DNA from: Cristatella mucedo | Taxonomy: Eukaryota; Bryozoa; Phylactolaemata; Cristatellidae | Length of the DNA stretch: 64,000 bases | Direction of reading: 5' to 3' | NCBI GenBank assembly: GCA_009760855.2 | Contig: WPIO01000029.1 | Coordinates: 2,125,501-2,189,500 of the forward strand | Shown: positions 24,360 to 35,814 of the stretch, one piece after another | How positions within the stretch are numbered: the first letter of the stretch is position 1 | Layout of the letters: each line of letters opens with the position of its first letter | Notes under the pieces: generated by a model | Told to the model about the DNA's origin: nothing | The model's input: only the letters and a program-made list of their open reading frames with translations | Databases searched by the model: none | Program-made: the position numbers and the translations under genes

Positions 24360-25516
24360 CGGTGGTCGACCGGCTGTGGGAGCGAGTGAGCGAGCCGGTA
24401 GGCTGCTGACGACCGCGTCTTAAAAGCTTTTGGAAAGGGTTCTCGAGTCCCTCTTTTTAGCAGCACGCTTTTTCCATTGTCTTCGAGTTTGTATTGCATT
24501 CGCATGACTGGGCACTCTCTCTGCGACTGCTCAGCGACCGCGAGACGAATCGAATCGCATGTGTGCACAGCAGCTACTCAGTGACGTACAGCCGTGCAGC
24601 CTCGGCCTCGACGGCTGTAGGTTTTTTCGAGGGCCTTTCGACTCCCTTTTGGTTCGGCGTACGCCGTCGAACTCGCTCCTTCACCACTGTAGCCTGGCAA
24701 CGCTCCGTCGCATGCCGCAGGCTGCTGCAGCCACCGTAAATAGATGTCGTGGCAGATTCGCTTGCAGGCGCTGACCAATGCGAAGATAGCCCGCGAAATT
24801 TGCATACAGAAATGCGAATGACAAATGTCACTCATAGTTGAAATCGAAAATTTGAATTTAAAATGACTCGATCTGTAAATTTATAATTCACGCGTCCCCT
24901 AAACGGTAGCCTCTGTTGATTTTGAAAATACATTATCGTCAAGCAAATGTTTTTATTGCGATAGAGGTTACTTTACAGCTCACTTAATAAGCGTTTTTTT
25001 AAAATATTTCATAGCATCCGTCGGATTTTAGCACGAATCGGACAAATACAAGTAATGCTCTAATTCCCGTCAAAATAATTGGCGCCCGAGTGACGTTCGG
25101 GTGCAGGCAACTTATAATGCTAAATAAGCTGACTTGATCGCACAGTCAGGCGTTGACCAAATCTGCAGTTGAAAATCCACGGATGTTTAGCGATTGCTCG
25201 ATTGGTAGCTGTAAAGTCCAGCCAACTACGGTTCATCCCGCCTAAATGTCGTTGCATGCATGTGCCCGGCAGGGTGTCACAGACACTAGCAAATCGCCGC
25301 CCAGCGATCCTGTGCCAATGAGATTTTTGATACGATAAACGGCTGAGTGCCAAATAGTCGGTGTTGAGTTCGTGTCACCAAACTGTTAGTGCTATAGAGC
25401 AATAACAGTTTGGTTCCTTATTAACAGTTCCCTATTAAAGTGGCTTGCTGAAAACCGATGAAAGGTGACAGCCCTAAACCTGGCGCGGTTCGTTTGGGCT
25501 TTTATAATCGATGTCA

Positions 25517-25632
25517 AGGTTTGGCACGAGGGAAAGGTGCCTGCCTTTTAAACGACCAGGGTCGTGGGGCAGAGCCCTGGGCACATGTGAAGCGCCTGGA
25601 TAGAGATAAAGTTCTCTTAGGGTGATTTAAAA
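25517..25632 (+). mobile_element. SINE1 (tRNA head, LINE-A-like tail)
   Basis: A worn tRNA-like head (GGGAAAGGTGCCTGCC...GGGTCGTGGGGCAGAGCCC) is followed by a tail, GTGAAGCGCCTGGATAGAGA...GTTCTCTTAGGGTG, that resembles the LINE-A 3' end. This is the same head-and-tail order as SINE1 copies at 31.0, 34.4 and 38.7 kb. A (TA)n run follows. Confidence 0.75.
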
Positions 25633-25662
25633 ATGAATTACATGCATATATATATATATATA

Positions 25663-25830
25663 TATACACTTGATAAAGCGCCCACAGAAAACTCAATCTC
25701 TTTCTAGGCGCTTTACATTTGCTGCTAATCAAGCACGATAGATTGATGAGTGGTATCACGCTTGATAAACAATATGAATAACACGGCTAGGGGTGACATG
25801 CACAGGGTCATATGCAATATATATATACAA
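25663..25830 (-). mobile_element. LINE-A 3' tail fragment (left arm of inverted pair)
   Basis: On plus it reads CACTTGATAAAGCGCCCACAGAAAACTCAATCTC...CTAGGCGCTTTACATTTGCTGC, then GGGGTGACATGCACAGGGTC. This is the minus-strand 3' UTR of LINE-A only. Confidence 0.88.
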
Positions 25831-25846
25831 TATATATATATATATA

Positions 25847-25935
25847 TACTTCCCTTTGCAGCAAATGTAAAGCGCCTAGAAAGAGATTGAGTTCTCTGAG
25901 GGCGATTTATCAAGTGCATTATTAGTATTATCATT
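25847..25935 (+). mobile_element. LINE-A 3' tail fragment (right arm of inverted pair)
   Basis: It reads CTTCCCTTTGCAGCAAATGTAAAGCGCC...GTTCTCTGAGGGCGATTTATCAAGTGCATTATTAG, the terminal LINE-A 3' UTR on the plus strand. It faces the minus-strand tail at 25,663 across an AT dinucleotide run, so the two can pair as a hairpin. Confidence 0.88.
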
Positions 25936-26796
25936 ATATGTATATATATGCATACTAAAGTAAATATTCATTAGCATTATCTACCGCCGTAAGTGCTCCA
26001 GAAAAAGGAACACCCCCATAACAAATCTACGACGATATAGCCAGTATTTCCGCCCAACAGCGCCAGCGACCCCCACAAACAGGGCTGAACTCCACCAGGT
26101 GGATTAAAGCTCTCCCCCTCTCAAACGGTGATTACTCAATCGTTAAATTCTCGTTGAAGGACCGAGCTATGGAGTCACATCGTAGGGCCCGGCCGTAAGT
26201 ATGCACCAAAGAAAAGTCGCTCAAATTGATGGCCATACTCAGCGACTCGCCTACACCTCCCAGACATTAGAGGGCCGCAGTGACCTAAGCACGATCGGCA
26301 AGCCACAGAGTGAATGCCATGTCGGTACGAATGCACGCACCACTATAACTCTTCGTTTTGAGATATCTCCAGCTTCAGTCAAAAGCTTGACCTGGAAAAG
26401 TATTATACGCTCCACCACTCTTTCAACTTGTAAGCTTTGTCGTTTGGCCTAAATGTGGGCTGCTAAAGAATATTTTATCACGATGTTTTTTTTAAATTGG
26501 CTGCTAAGACGTACTAAACTATTGGGACTTATCTACTCTTTAAGATAAAAAGAGGTTTAGAGTTTTTTCACAGCAGCAACAGGAGCTCAAGCGTACAGAG
26601 CGATTCTTGGAAGGCAATTTGAATAGCAGAACTTTTAAAAATGTGGACTGAACGACTCTGGGGCAGGGAGGAAATCAGGGAGTGGAGAGTGGCTGAAACA
26701 GTGCGCCAACTGTTTGCCCATTCGAGCTGGTCGGAAGGGCTCTAATTTGGAGAGTACAACTGAAAACGTAGTCGTGATCTGTAGCAAAGGCATTGT
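25936..26796. other. No recognised feature
   Basis: AT-rich unique sequence with no frame that I can support. Confidence 0.4.
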
Positions 26797-29700
26797 TATT
26801 GTAATAATGCATTTGATATAGCACCATCAGAGAACACAATCTCTTCCTAGGCACTTTGCAATTGCTAAAAAAAAGCACGATCGAATGGTTAGTGGTAGCT
26901 CAATAAACAACACAAATAGCATGGTTAGGGGTGACATGGACAGGATCAGCATGCAAGTTCGGTTCGTGGCTGCATGCACAGCATAAGCACATAAAGGACG
27001 AATCGCAAGAATTCACTAAATGCTGTAATAAATACATGCGTATTTAATTTATTTTTTAATATGGTCAAGTCAGGAAATGTCGTGACGCAAGTTGGGAGTG
27101 ACTTTGGGAGGCACGGTCTCCAGAGGATTCGACATTTGTACGAGGTATGGGTAAACATCCAGATTCCGAAAAGCTGGTGGTACGATGCCTAGCCTGGTGG
27201 GGGAGTAGATCTAATAAGTAGCTGCAACTGCGACGCTCACGACAGACAAGCTTAGCTGCAGAGTTTTGCACCAACTGTAAGTGCTTGAGTGCACAGGCCG
27301 GTAGACCAGCAAGCAGTGAGTTACAGAAGTCCAGACGGGATGTCACAAATGCATAGACCATTTTAGATGTAGCGTCCCTGTCTTAACAAGCTCGGATTTT
27401 ATTAATGTTATGTAGCTGAAAGTAGGCAGACTTGACTATTAAGGTTATGTGGTCGTCAAATGAAAGGTCACTTTGGAACATGACACATAGATTTCGTGCA
27501 GATTCAATAGGAGATATCCTGGCAGAACCTATCCCGAATCACACCCGATTTGCCCATAATTAGTAAGTTGGTTTCATCCTCATTCAATTTAAGACAATTT
27601 GCTGCCATCCATGTGTGGATGTCATCAATACACGCATCAAGAGAGTTGAGAGAATTCGACGTGCTGGAGGGCTGGGAGAGATAAAAGCTAAGGTACAACT
27701 GAATGTCATTCGCATAGAAGTTAGAGCCTAGATTGTGCTTGACAATCACATCGGCAAGAGGGAGAGTATAGACCGTGAAAAGAACTGGACCAAGCATGGA
27801 CCCCTGAGGTACCCCATATTTTAGAGGTTCCTCGGATGATTTTTGTGTATTCACATCCATATTCTACAGACTCCCACTGAGGTTGGACCTGAGCCATTGT
27901 AATGCAGTGCCAGTGGTGCCCAGGCGAGATGAGACGCGCTCTAGAAGGACTTGATGATCAATATTATCAAAAGCTGCCGAAATATCGAGCAAAAAAGTAG
28001 ATACTCTACCTATGTCTGCATTCCTAAGTAGGTCGTTGTATACCCTAAGTAATGCTGACTCTGTGGAGTGATTATCTCTAAAGCCAGACTGGAACTTACT
28101 AGCAAGGTTTGAAGTTCAATATTTAAGTTCAGCTGGACTGCCGTGACTCGATATAGTGTCTTTGATAGGAAGACTAGAAGGTAGAAGGGAGACTGGGTGG
28201 AAGTTGCTCAAGCTCTCTTGGTCTAGTTTTGCTTTCTTGAGTAGTGGCCTGGCTACAGCCTTTTTGAAAGGTGCTGGGACATGACCTGAGGCTAATGACA
28301 TATTTATTATGTTAGTTGTAAATGGGAGCAGCAGATCAATGCATCGTAGAAGCAGGACGGTGGGAATAGGGTCCAGAGGACTAGTTGTTTTCTTGATTGG
28401 TGTATGAAATTCAGAACGAGTCCCATGTGACCTGCTTGAATGAAGACATTGAGGTGCTGCTTGAATTGAGGGACATGATTCCAGGGGCATGCTGCCATCG
28501 TCTTAGGGATGGACTCGCTGATCTTGTCTATCTTGTTGACATGGAAGCTAAAGAAGCGATCTGCTAGATCATAACAGAAATCAGAAGGTAAGGAGCTAAC
28601 CTGGGAGCGGTTGAGGAGATGGCTGGATCGTGCCTCTGTGATTCAATAATGCTTTTATAGAAACTATATTTGACCTTTGCTAGGATCGATTGATACGATT
28701 TACAGTATTCCTCGTATGCCAGTCGATGGACAGTCAATCCTAATCCTTTGCATGCTTTTCAAGCTTTCGTTTAGTAGACCTAGCTAATTTAATGTCTATG
28801 GTAAACTATAGGCCGTCTGGCGGGGGGGGGGGCGAACAGTGCGCTTAGTCAGAGGTGCAAACTTGTCGAGCATGGCAGCTGGTGTCGTGTAATAGCTATC
28901 TACCAATGATGACAGATCGGAGGGAGGACTGAGCAGTAGAGGCGAAGCAGATATTCTCGCACGGACAGCATTGATGTCAAGGGTCTAGATGTTTCGCGAT
29001 TCACAGATTAATTTAGATGAGGAGGAGGAGGGCACATATTATGCAGTTGTATGAGAAAATTTGGTCGAGTGTGTGACCCTTGATGTGATTAGGGCCACGC
29101 ACATGAGCCACAAGAGACACTGAGTCACTCAGTGCACACAATTCAATGCTGAAGGCGTCAGATGAGTTATCAAAATGAATGTTGAAATCACCCATAATTA
29201 GGAAAGATCGATTTCTTGCACACAGAACCGAAATGAGATTGGAGAAATCTTAGATAAAGAAGGACTTGGTACCTGGTGGGCGATAGACTACTGTTACCAT
29301 CAGTAGCTTGTTGTCGGGTGAAATCAAGACACTAGGTTTGTTAGACCAATTTGAGAGTACAGCAAATGGCTTGAAGTCCAATTTCGAGCGAGAGTTATAG
29401 CCACTCCACCTCCAGTTTTGACTGATCTAGGGGTGTGACAGTAGGAGAAACCAGCCGGGGTAGGTCTTTAATTGTCGGGCAGTTTACCAATTTTAGCTAA
29501 GTTTCAGTCAAGGCGAGCAGGTCGAGGCCATTTTCAGAAATAAGCTCGCTTATTACTATTGGTTTATTGCACACAGAGAGGATTCCAAAGACAAGCGTTA
29601 AGTTGGGCAGCCGGAGTTATAACAGGCCTGAGGACCACTAAGTTAGAGAAGTTCACAGTGACGCTTGAGGTAGAATGTGCTGAGCGGTTAGAGATAATGC

Positions 29701-29818
29701 TAGGAATAACAAACAAACGAGTAGTCAGCTTGCAGCTCCCGGTAAAGGAGTGGCGTCTTGGCTCGCGGCCCTGGCCCCCTCGAAGTAGCTCCGGGACGCT
29801 TTTCTTTTGATAATGCAT
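26797..29818 (-). mobile_element. LINE-A, nearly full length, inactivated
   Basis: This is the longest LINE-A copy, running from about 29,818 down to its 3' tail at 26,797. An endonuclease domain of the APE type is recognisable: MGDFNIHFDN at about 29,195, with NGLDLLALTETW-like sequence upstream. The linker follows, then the RT: N-terminal fingers at 28,490-28,116, GVPQGSMLGPVLF near 27,790, and a catalytic box that reads YAND near 27,711 where active members have YADD. A C-terminal RFCNSLLAGLPACA-type segment follows at 27,361-27,065 and then the 3' UTR. Several stops and frameshifts split it into at least five frames. Related copies lie at 6.0, 21.1 and 31.6 kb. Confidence 0.93.
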
Positions 29819-30177
29819 AATCCACGGATCTTAGCGAAAGCAACAACATCTAGTGTGAAAGCGGTATGGTAGCGATATGCATTACGATGTGCTGCTGAGC
29901 AAAAACAGTCGTTCTTTATGCCAACAATATTTCAGAGAAAAAGAGAACGGTCAATTCATTATCTTTGGAGGATAGGAGTCAGTCTCGGAGAGGCTGATGC
30001 GGCCGCAGCAAACCGAATAGTTAGCAGCACTTATTCGGTTAGGGCTTTTAAAGTCAACTAAGAGAACAAATTTCAAATTAATAAACAAACAGGCCTGCTC
30101 ACATTCCAGAAGGAAAGGACCTACACAGGGCCGCTTTGAAACCCTCAGTGGAGCTGTACCGGTCACATGCCTTCAGG

Positions 30178-30505
30178 TCGAATGCTCCCAAAGCCAGAAA
30201 CCCATTTAGGCTGACCTAACGACATCTCTTGACTTGACATTTAAAAAGAAGCTAAAAACGCAGATTTTCTCACAGCGCTTGGCGAGTCCTTGTGACTTGA
30301 TTTTTTTGTGCTTGTGCGGGGTGACACTGGGCATGTTACCACTAACATGCTGACAATATGCATGTCATCTCTGACCATATTATGCTTGTTGACATTGTGC
30401 ATGTTACCATTAACCATTTGATCATGTTTCTTTTACAGCATCTGTAAAGGGCGTGTAAAGAGATTTGCTTCTCTTGTGGCGCTACACAAATGTAATATTA
30501 TTACT
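30178..30505 (+). mobile_element. LINE-A-related 3' end (divergent subfamily)
   Basis: It contains CTTGACATTTAAAAAGAAGCTAAAAACGCA at the ORF end, then the diverged UTR series (GTGCATGTTACCATTAACCA). It ends with a worn tail, AAGGGCGTGTAAAGAGATT...TCTTGTGGCGCTACACAAATGTAATATTATTA. It is more similar to 34,577-34,905 than to the main LINE-A copies. Confidence 0.82.
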
Positions 30506-30975
30506 AGCTGTACCAGTCGGGCCTCGTCAAGTACTTTGGTTTTCAAGATTCCTTCATAATGAAGCACTCGTGGAACCAAGTGAAAAGTTCATGCAAACGG
30601 AACGTTTCCTTCGGATTTAAGAAGGCAGTAAATATGCTTCATTCTAATCCTAGATTAAGTGCCTAAAAAGAGATTTAGCTATCCTTGGGGTATAGAAAAA
30701 ATGCTTTACTACTTATTAATCAAAGCTGTTATTCTTTTCATCAGCTGCCTGAGTGCTTAAGAGTATTTTAATCACGGTAAAAGTTTTTACAGAAGATTTG
30801 GTTTCATAAGCATGTTTGTTTTGGCACTGCCCGCTCAGTTTTATGCTCGCGTGCAAATTTGACGGCGGCTAAGAAAGTGGCGAAAATTAAACCACATACT
30901 TCATCTGAAACTCTAGTTTAGGGATGCATGTAATTTCAAAATCTTGCAATGAAGTACTGCCAGTTTTTTTTCTAT

Positions 30976-31107
30976 AATTCATTTTATAGCTATAAGAGGA
31001 CTTAATCTCTATTCAGGCGCTTCACATATGCCTCGGGGCTCGAGCCCACGACCTTAGCCAGACCTTGGTCGGCGAGCACCTTAACCACTGGACCAAAGCA
31101 GCTTGGC
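30976..31107 (-). mobile_element. SINE1 (tRNA head, LINE-A-like tail)
   Basis: Minus strand: a tRNA-like head with an A-box-like CCAGTGGTTAAGGTGCTCGC and a B-box-like GGTCGTGGGCTCGAGCCC. Then GCATATGTGAAGCGCCTGAA and ATAGAGATTAAGTCCTCTTA, the tail shared with LINE-A. Confidence 0.88.
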
Positions 31108-31333
31108 TGTTTCAACTGTCGAGCCCGGAATATTTCTGGTTGATATAGCCATGGCGACAGCTACCTCTACATTAAATGTATGCTAGCGCTTGCAAATGGC
31201 TTGAGGTAGTTCGTCCTGCAGGCACAATGGCCACCCGAAACACTTACGTAGTCATAGCAGTCACAGTGGCATGGCCCTATTCAGGCTCGCGTTCACCTCA
31301 GAATAATTCCCAACAGCTTGACTGCTACTTGGT

Positions 31334-31482
31334 CTTAGCTCAGGAATAAGGTGCTTCCACCTCATAACCCAGGTCATGGGTTCGAACCCTGTAGAGATCA
31401 AGTCTTTAATGCTGCAATAAGCGAAGTGAACCCAAGTAGAGCTCTTATTCTGCGTCAACAGCAGATTTTTGGATCAGCCATT
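31334..31482 (+). mobile_element. SINE2-like, degraded copy
   Basis: The head AATAAGGTGCTTCCACCTCA and an intact B box, GGGTTCGAACCCTG, are followed by a diverged body (TCTTTAATGCTGCAATAAGCG, GAGCTCTTATTCTGC). I assign it to SINE2 from the order of these parts. Confidence 0.65.
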
Positions 31483-31564
31483 CTTTACTTTGAATGTGTT
31501 AGGAAACCATCTGGCGAGAAAACCAATTAAATTGCCCTTACTAGACTCATTCCTTAGCATCTTT

Positions 31565-33115
31565 TGTACTATCTAGTAACACCGGAACGGGTCGTGGCGG
31601 ACCAGCTGAACTCATATATCGAAACTTAAAACCTTGCTGGTAAGTTCCAGTCTGGCTTTAGAGCTAATCACTCCACAGAGTCAGCATTGCTTAGGGTATA
31701 CAACGACCTACTTAGGAATGCAGACATGGGTAGAGTGTCTCTGCTTGTTTTGCTCGATCTTTCGGCAGCTTTTGATACCATCGATCACAAAGTTCTTCTA
31801 GAGCGCCTCTCATCTCGTCTGGGCATCACTGGCACTGCACTGCAATGGTTCAAGTCCTATCAGTGGGAGACTCCAGAGTACTGACGTAAATGGACCAAGA
31901 TCATCCGAGGTACCTTTGAAATATGGGGTACCTCAGGGCTCCGTGCTAGGTCCGGTTCTTTTCACGGTCTATACTCTCCCTCTTGCTGATGTGATTGCCA
32001 AGCACAATCTAGGCTTTCACTTCTATGCGGATGACACTCAGTTGTACCTTTTGCTTTGATCCCTCCCAGCCTTCGAGCACCTCAAATTCTCTAAACTCAC
32101 TTGCTGCATGTATTGATGACATCCCCACATGGATGGCAGCAAATTTTCTAAAACTAAACGATGATAAAACTAACTTACTAGTTATGGGCAAACCCAGTGT
32201 GATTCAGAGATTGGAAAGGCTGACTTTCAAAATTGGCTCTGCCAGCATATCTCCAGTTGAATCAGCTCGAAATCTAGGTGTCATATTCCAAAGCGACCTC
32301 TCGTTGGACGACCGTATCAGCTCCACAGCCAAGTCTGCCTATTTTCAGCTTCATAACATTGCTAAAATTCGGGCTAGTTTAGGTAAAGATACCATGTCCA
32401 AGTTGGTCCATGCATTCGTGACGTCCCGTCTCGACTTCTGCAACTCACTGCTTACTGGCCTGCTGGCATGTGCGATCAGGCGATTGCAGCTGGTGCAAAA
32501 CTCTGCAGCCAGGCTTGTCTGTCGTGAGCCGCGAAGTTGCCACATCAAGCCTCTTCTCGTCGACCTGCACTGGCTACCAGTCAAGTAACTGATTGACTTC
32601 AAGGTTTTGTCGCTCACTTTTAGGTCACATGATTCTTTGGCTCCAGCCTATCTCTTCAGATCTACTCCCCCCACCAAACCAAGCATCGTACCACCCGCTT
32701 TTCGAAATCCAACAGTCCACCAATACCTCGTACAAACCTCAAATCCTTTGGAGACCGTGAATTTAGTTCGTATGCTCCCAAAGCCTGGAACTCCCTCCCG
32801 ACCTGGGTCAGAACATCCCCTGACCTGACCACATTTAAAAGGAACTTAAAAACACCTATTTAGGACAGCATTTAGTGGGTCTCTGTGATTCGTCCTTGAT
32901 GTGCTTATGCGTGCTGACTCTGTGCATGCTGCCACTAACCACATCTGCATGCTGACCCTGTGCATGTCACCCCTAACCATATTATTCATTTTGTTTGTTT
33001 ATCAAGCATGATATTACTCACCATTCAATTGCATTTCTCTTTGCAGCGAATGTAAAGCGCCTAGAGAGAGATTAAGTTCTCTGAGGGCGATCAAGTGCAT
33101 TATTATTAGTATTAT
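31565..33115 (+). mobile_element. LINE-A, RT domain plus 3' end, inactivated
   Basis: This copy begins in the RT fingers and shows LDLSAAFDTIDH at about 31,756, [13 protein letters not shown] near 31,930, and an intact catalytic box FYADDTQLY at about 32,021-32,047. It continues with the post-catalytic segment (32,025-32,588), the C-terminal LHWLPVK stop, the last ORF part, and the full 3' UTR to CATTATTATTAG. Frameshifts lie between 31,884 and 32,021 and just after YADD. A TAA replaces the CAA/CAG codon after LPVK. The endonuclease half is missing. Confidence 0.94.
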
Positions 33116-34254
33116 TACCAGGCGCCCTTTACAACGATGCCTTTGTATCTGAACTACGCTAGTAGCATAAGGCACCCCTTGCAATGACGCCCATGCTTCA
33201 TAGGTTGGGCTAGATGGAATCTAAAGCAAAAAGCTAAAATTCGCGAGAAATCTTTGAGGAAAATGCCCAATAGCAACCGAAATCGGTGAAAAATTTGAAA
33301 TTACTCAGTGGATGCTCGCCATGAGTTTTATCAAATTAATACAACTAAGCGTTTAAATCTATTGATTTTGATTGTTGTGAATGCATAAACCAAATTACAG
33401 AAAACAAATTTGATGAAACAATTCAGCTTTTATGTTACCGGCAGATGTGCAGACCATTAGAACATTAAATTATAGCTAAGGTGATAATAAAATTAAGCGC
33501 TATTCGTGTCCAAACAGCGAAGCTATGCATTTCATGCCTCCGAAGCGTTGATGCTATTTTTCCCGTTTAATGATTTTTGGGTAAATGTTGACTTTCTGGG
33601 TGGGCTGCTATACACCTCTCTTCTGCTAGTAACTTGTACCATGCGTACCGAAAGCCGCTTAGGCTGAGTTCGCTATACAAAACTCTCCTGCACCCACAGT
33701 TTTTATGACTTGTGGAGTTACAGACTGAGATACATTACATTACATATATAACCATGCATGCGTGTCCGTACGTTTCCAAATTGTTTACCGGCATTTACAA
33801 AACCCCGAAATATTTGCCGGTACTGGTAGGAGCGACCTAGTAAGGGAGCACCTACCAGAGAAAATTATCCGTTGTAAGGCGACCCATAATCACGGCTCTT
33901 TGGGCACATAAATGTCACAGCTAAAGCATTTGCCATTTTTAGAACACACGGGACAATAAGAATGCAGTACAGAACCTACTCATGCACATGATTCTCTTGT
34001 TCTTTATGTTCCGTCCTCTTGCAAGTTCCATATCAGGTGTTCAAGAACAGCCTAGCGCTGTACCGCAAAACATCGTACTTCCTAGTTACGGTGTTTACAC
34101 TTCTGGTGCAGAAAAAATGTTGGCCGACTTAGTCCTGCTAACAACACCGTGCTTAAATTGCCCGTGGCTCGACAAGAAAGGATACCCGAGGAAGCCGCTA
34201 GCCCAACACTAGCAGACAGAATTCACTGTAGACGAGTATGACCTCTCAGTCAAG
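33116..34254. other. Mostly unique sequence, no gene seen
   Basis: Apart from a LINE-B tail at 33,640-33,752, I see nothing coding. A plus-strand frame at 33,982-34,212 (76 codons, hydrophobic start) has no family I recognise. Confidence 0.45.
33640..33752 (+). mobile_element. LINE-B 3' tail fragment
   Basis: It matches the LINE-B 3' UTR (ACCGAAAGCCGCTTAGGCTG, CGCTATACAAAACTCTCCTG) and ends in ATACATTACATTACAT, with small internal deletions relative to copies at 1-283 and 35,700-35,814. Confidence 0.9.
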
Positions 34255-34425
34255 CACCGCATCGACTTCAAAAGTTCTCACTTACCTTTTGGTTCCTTTA
34301 ATCTTTGGCTCCAGCCTACATCAGGTCTACTCCCCTAACAAGCTAAGCATAGTACCACCCACTTTTTTAACCTAATCGTTTAACTACATCTCAAATCCTT
34401 CGGAGGCCGTACCTTTAGTTCGTAT
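34255..34425 (+). mobile_element. LINE-A-related fragment, 5' half of a split copy
   Basis: This is the RT C-terminal region from the equivalent of VKQRIDFK (GTCAAGCACCGCATCGACTT) to TTTAGTTCGTATGC. It stops exactly where the SINE1 at 34,429 begins and resumes at about 34,577 with TATGCTCCAAAGCC. Confidence 0.85.
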
Positions 34426-34576
34426 GCCGTCTGGTTTGGCCCAGTGGTCAAGGTACTCGCCCGACCAAGATATGGCTGCGGTCGTGGGCTCGAGCACAGT
34501 GGCACATTCGAAGCGCCTGAATAGAGATTAAGTTTTCTTAGGGCGCTATAAAGATTAATTATACAATATATATACG
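34426..34576 (+). mobile_element. SINE1 nested in a LINE
   Basis: Its head has GGCCCAGTGGTCAAGGTACT and GGTCGTGGGCTCGAGCAC. Its tail reads TCGAAGCGCCTGAATAGAGA...AGTTTTCTTAGGGCGCTATAAAG, followed by AT-rich sequence. LINE sequence flanks it on both sides, and a worn TATGC is repeated at both junctions. Confidence 0.88.
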
Positions 34577-34905
34577 CATATTTTATGCTCCAAAGCCTTG
34601 AACTCACTCCCGACTGGCGTCACGACATCGCCTGAATTGACATTTAAAAAGAAGCTAAAAACGCACTTACTCATCACAGCATTGTGGGTCCATGTGTTTA
34701 GTCCTTTGTGTGCTGACACTGTGCATGCTGCCACTAACCATATTTGCATACTGACCCTGCGCATGTCATCCCGAACCATGTTATGCTTGTTGTCATTGAG
34801 CGAGCTACCATTAACCATTTGATCGTGCTTCCTTGGCAGGAAATGTAACCTGCCTAGAAAGAGATTCAAGTTCTCCAAAAGCGCTTCATCAATGTATTCT
34901 TATTA
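34577..34905 (+). mobile_element. LINE-A-related 3' end, second half of split copy
   Basis: It resumes TATGCTCCAAAGCCTTGAAC and continues through TTTAAAAAGAAGCTAAAAACGC and the UTR series. It ends CCTAGAAAGAGATTCAAGTT...CTTATTATTGTA at the border with LINE-B. Confidence 0.88.
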
Positions 34906-35814
34906 TTGTATTAACTACCTAGGACACCATAAGCGTGTGGCTGGACTAAAAGGCTTTGCTGTTCTAATAGGTGATGCTATTGTGCGACCTTCACAACGTG
35001 CTCAAAATTTAGGCGTCGTGTTCGACAGCTGCCTCAATTTCAAAAGCTTCATTCAGAAGACTGCTTCTACAGCTAGCCGTCACATCCGATCCCTATCCAA
35101 GATTAGGAGCTGTCTCCCACAGTGGCTTGTAAAAAATTTAACCAGCTCTTTAATTCTGTCTCGGCTTGATTATTGTAATTCCCTTTTGACTGGGCTGCCA
35201 AAGAAAGCTGTTATGCCACTACAGCGGACTATGAATATGGCTACAAGACTAGTCAAGTCCCAGCGGTTTGAGCACGTGTCTCCTTTGCTGAAAGAGCTAG
35301 GACAGTTGCCGGTTGAGCAACGGATACAGAGCAAAGTTCTTAGGCTGACCCACAAGGCCCGCCACGGCTTGACTCCTTCGTACCTAGCTGAACTGCTGCA
35401 TCAGTTTCAGCCTCTTTGCGCCCTCAGGCCCTGTGTGTACAATAAATTAGCTGTCCCATTCCTCCGCTTAAAGACAGTTGGCGACAGAAGCTTTAGCTCT
35501 GCAGGTCCTAAACTGTGGAACTCGCTTCCACAATTCTTCCGCAACGACAACTACTCTCCTACTGCCGACTATGGCACATCCTTTTCAGTGGTCCTGAGCT
35601 GCTACTTCCATGCTACTCACTACCTCAACTGCTCTCCTGACTCTCCTATGCTTCCCACTTTCTTTTTGTTGCGTTAGACGAAGTCTGTTGGCTACCGAAT
35701 GCGTACCGAAAGCCGCTTAGGCTGTGAGTGCGCTATACAAAACTCTCCTGCGTAACACCCATGTGGTCTTTATGACTTTGTGGAGTTACAGACGGAGATA
35801 CATTACATTACAAT
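34892..35814 (+). mobile_element. LINE-B, RT C-terminal ORF intact, 5'-truncated
   Basis: An unbroken frame runs from 34,892 to the stop at 35,677 (261 codons). It encodes the post-catalytic part of a CR1/L2-type reverse transcriptase: AQNLGVVFDSCLNF, SRLDYCNSLLTGLPKKAV, LGQLPVEQRIQSKVL and GDRSFSSAGPKLWNSLP are in the order found in LINE-A. The catalytic box is missing through 5' truncation. The 3' UTR follows and ends in a TACATTACATTACA tail at 35,814. The open ORF and the close match to 1-283 suggest relatively recent insertion, but this copy cannot move alone. Confidence 0.92.

Larger units (their letters stand above)
21700..24830. other. CpG-rich zone, few repeats
   Basis: CG dinucleotides are again frequent. 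A CTT-rich tract lies at about 22,140-22,159. Apart from the exon candidate at 22,262-22,450 and the palindromic repeat at 24,255, I see no domain-bearing frame. ORFs of 120-124 codons at 23,314-23,688 (plus) and 23,427-23,789 (minus) overlap each other and are unsupported. Confidence 0.4.
29819..31564. other. Retrotransposon scraps, no gene
   Basis: This stretch contains a LINE-A-like 3' end, SINE1 and SINE2 copies (listed separately), and a short trace near 30,650-30,715 (AAGTGCCTAAAAAGAGATTTAG, a worn LINE/SINE tail). The rest has no supported frame. Its right part may belong to the 5' side of the RT copy that starts near 31,565. Confidence 0.5.
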
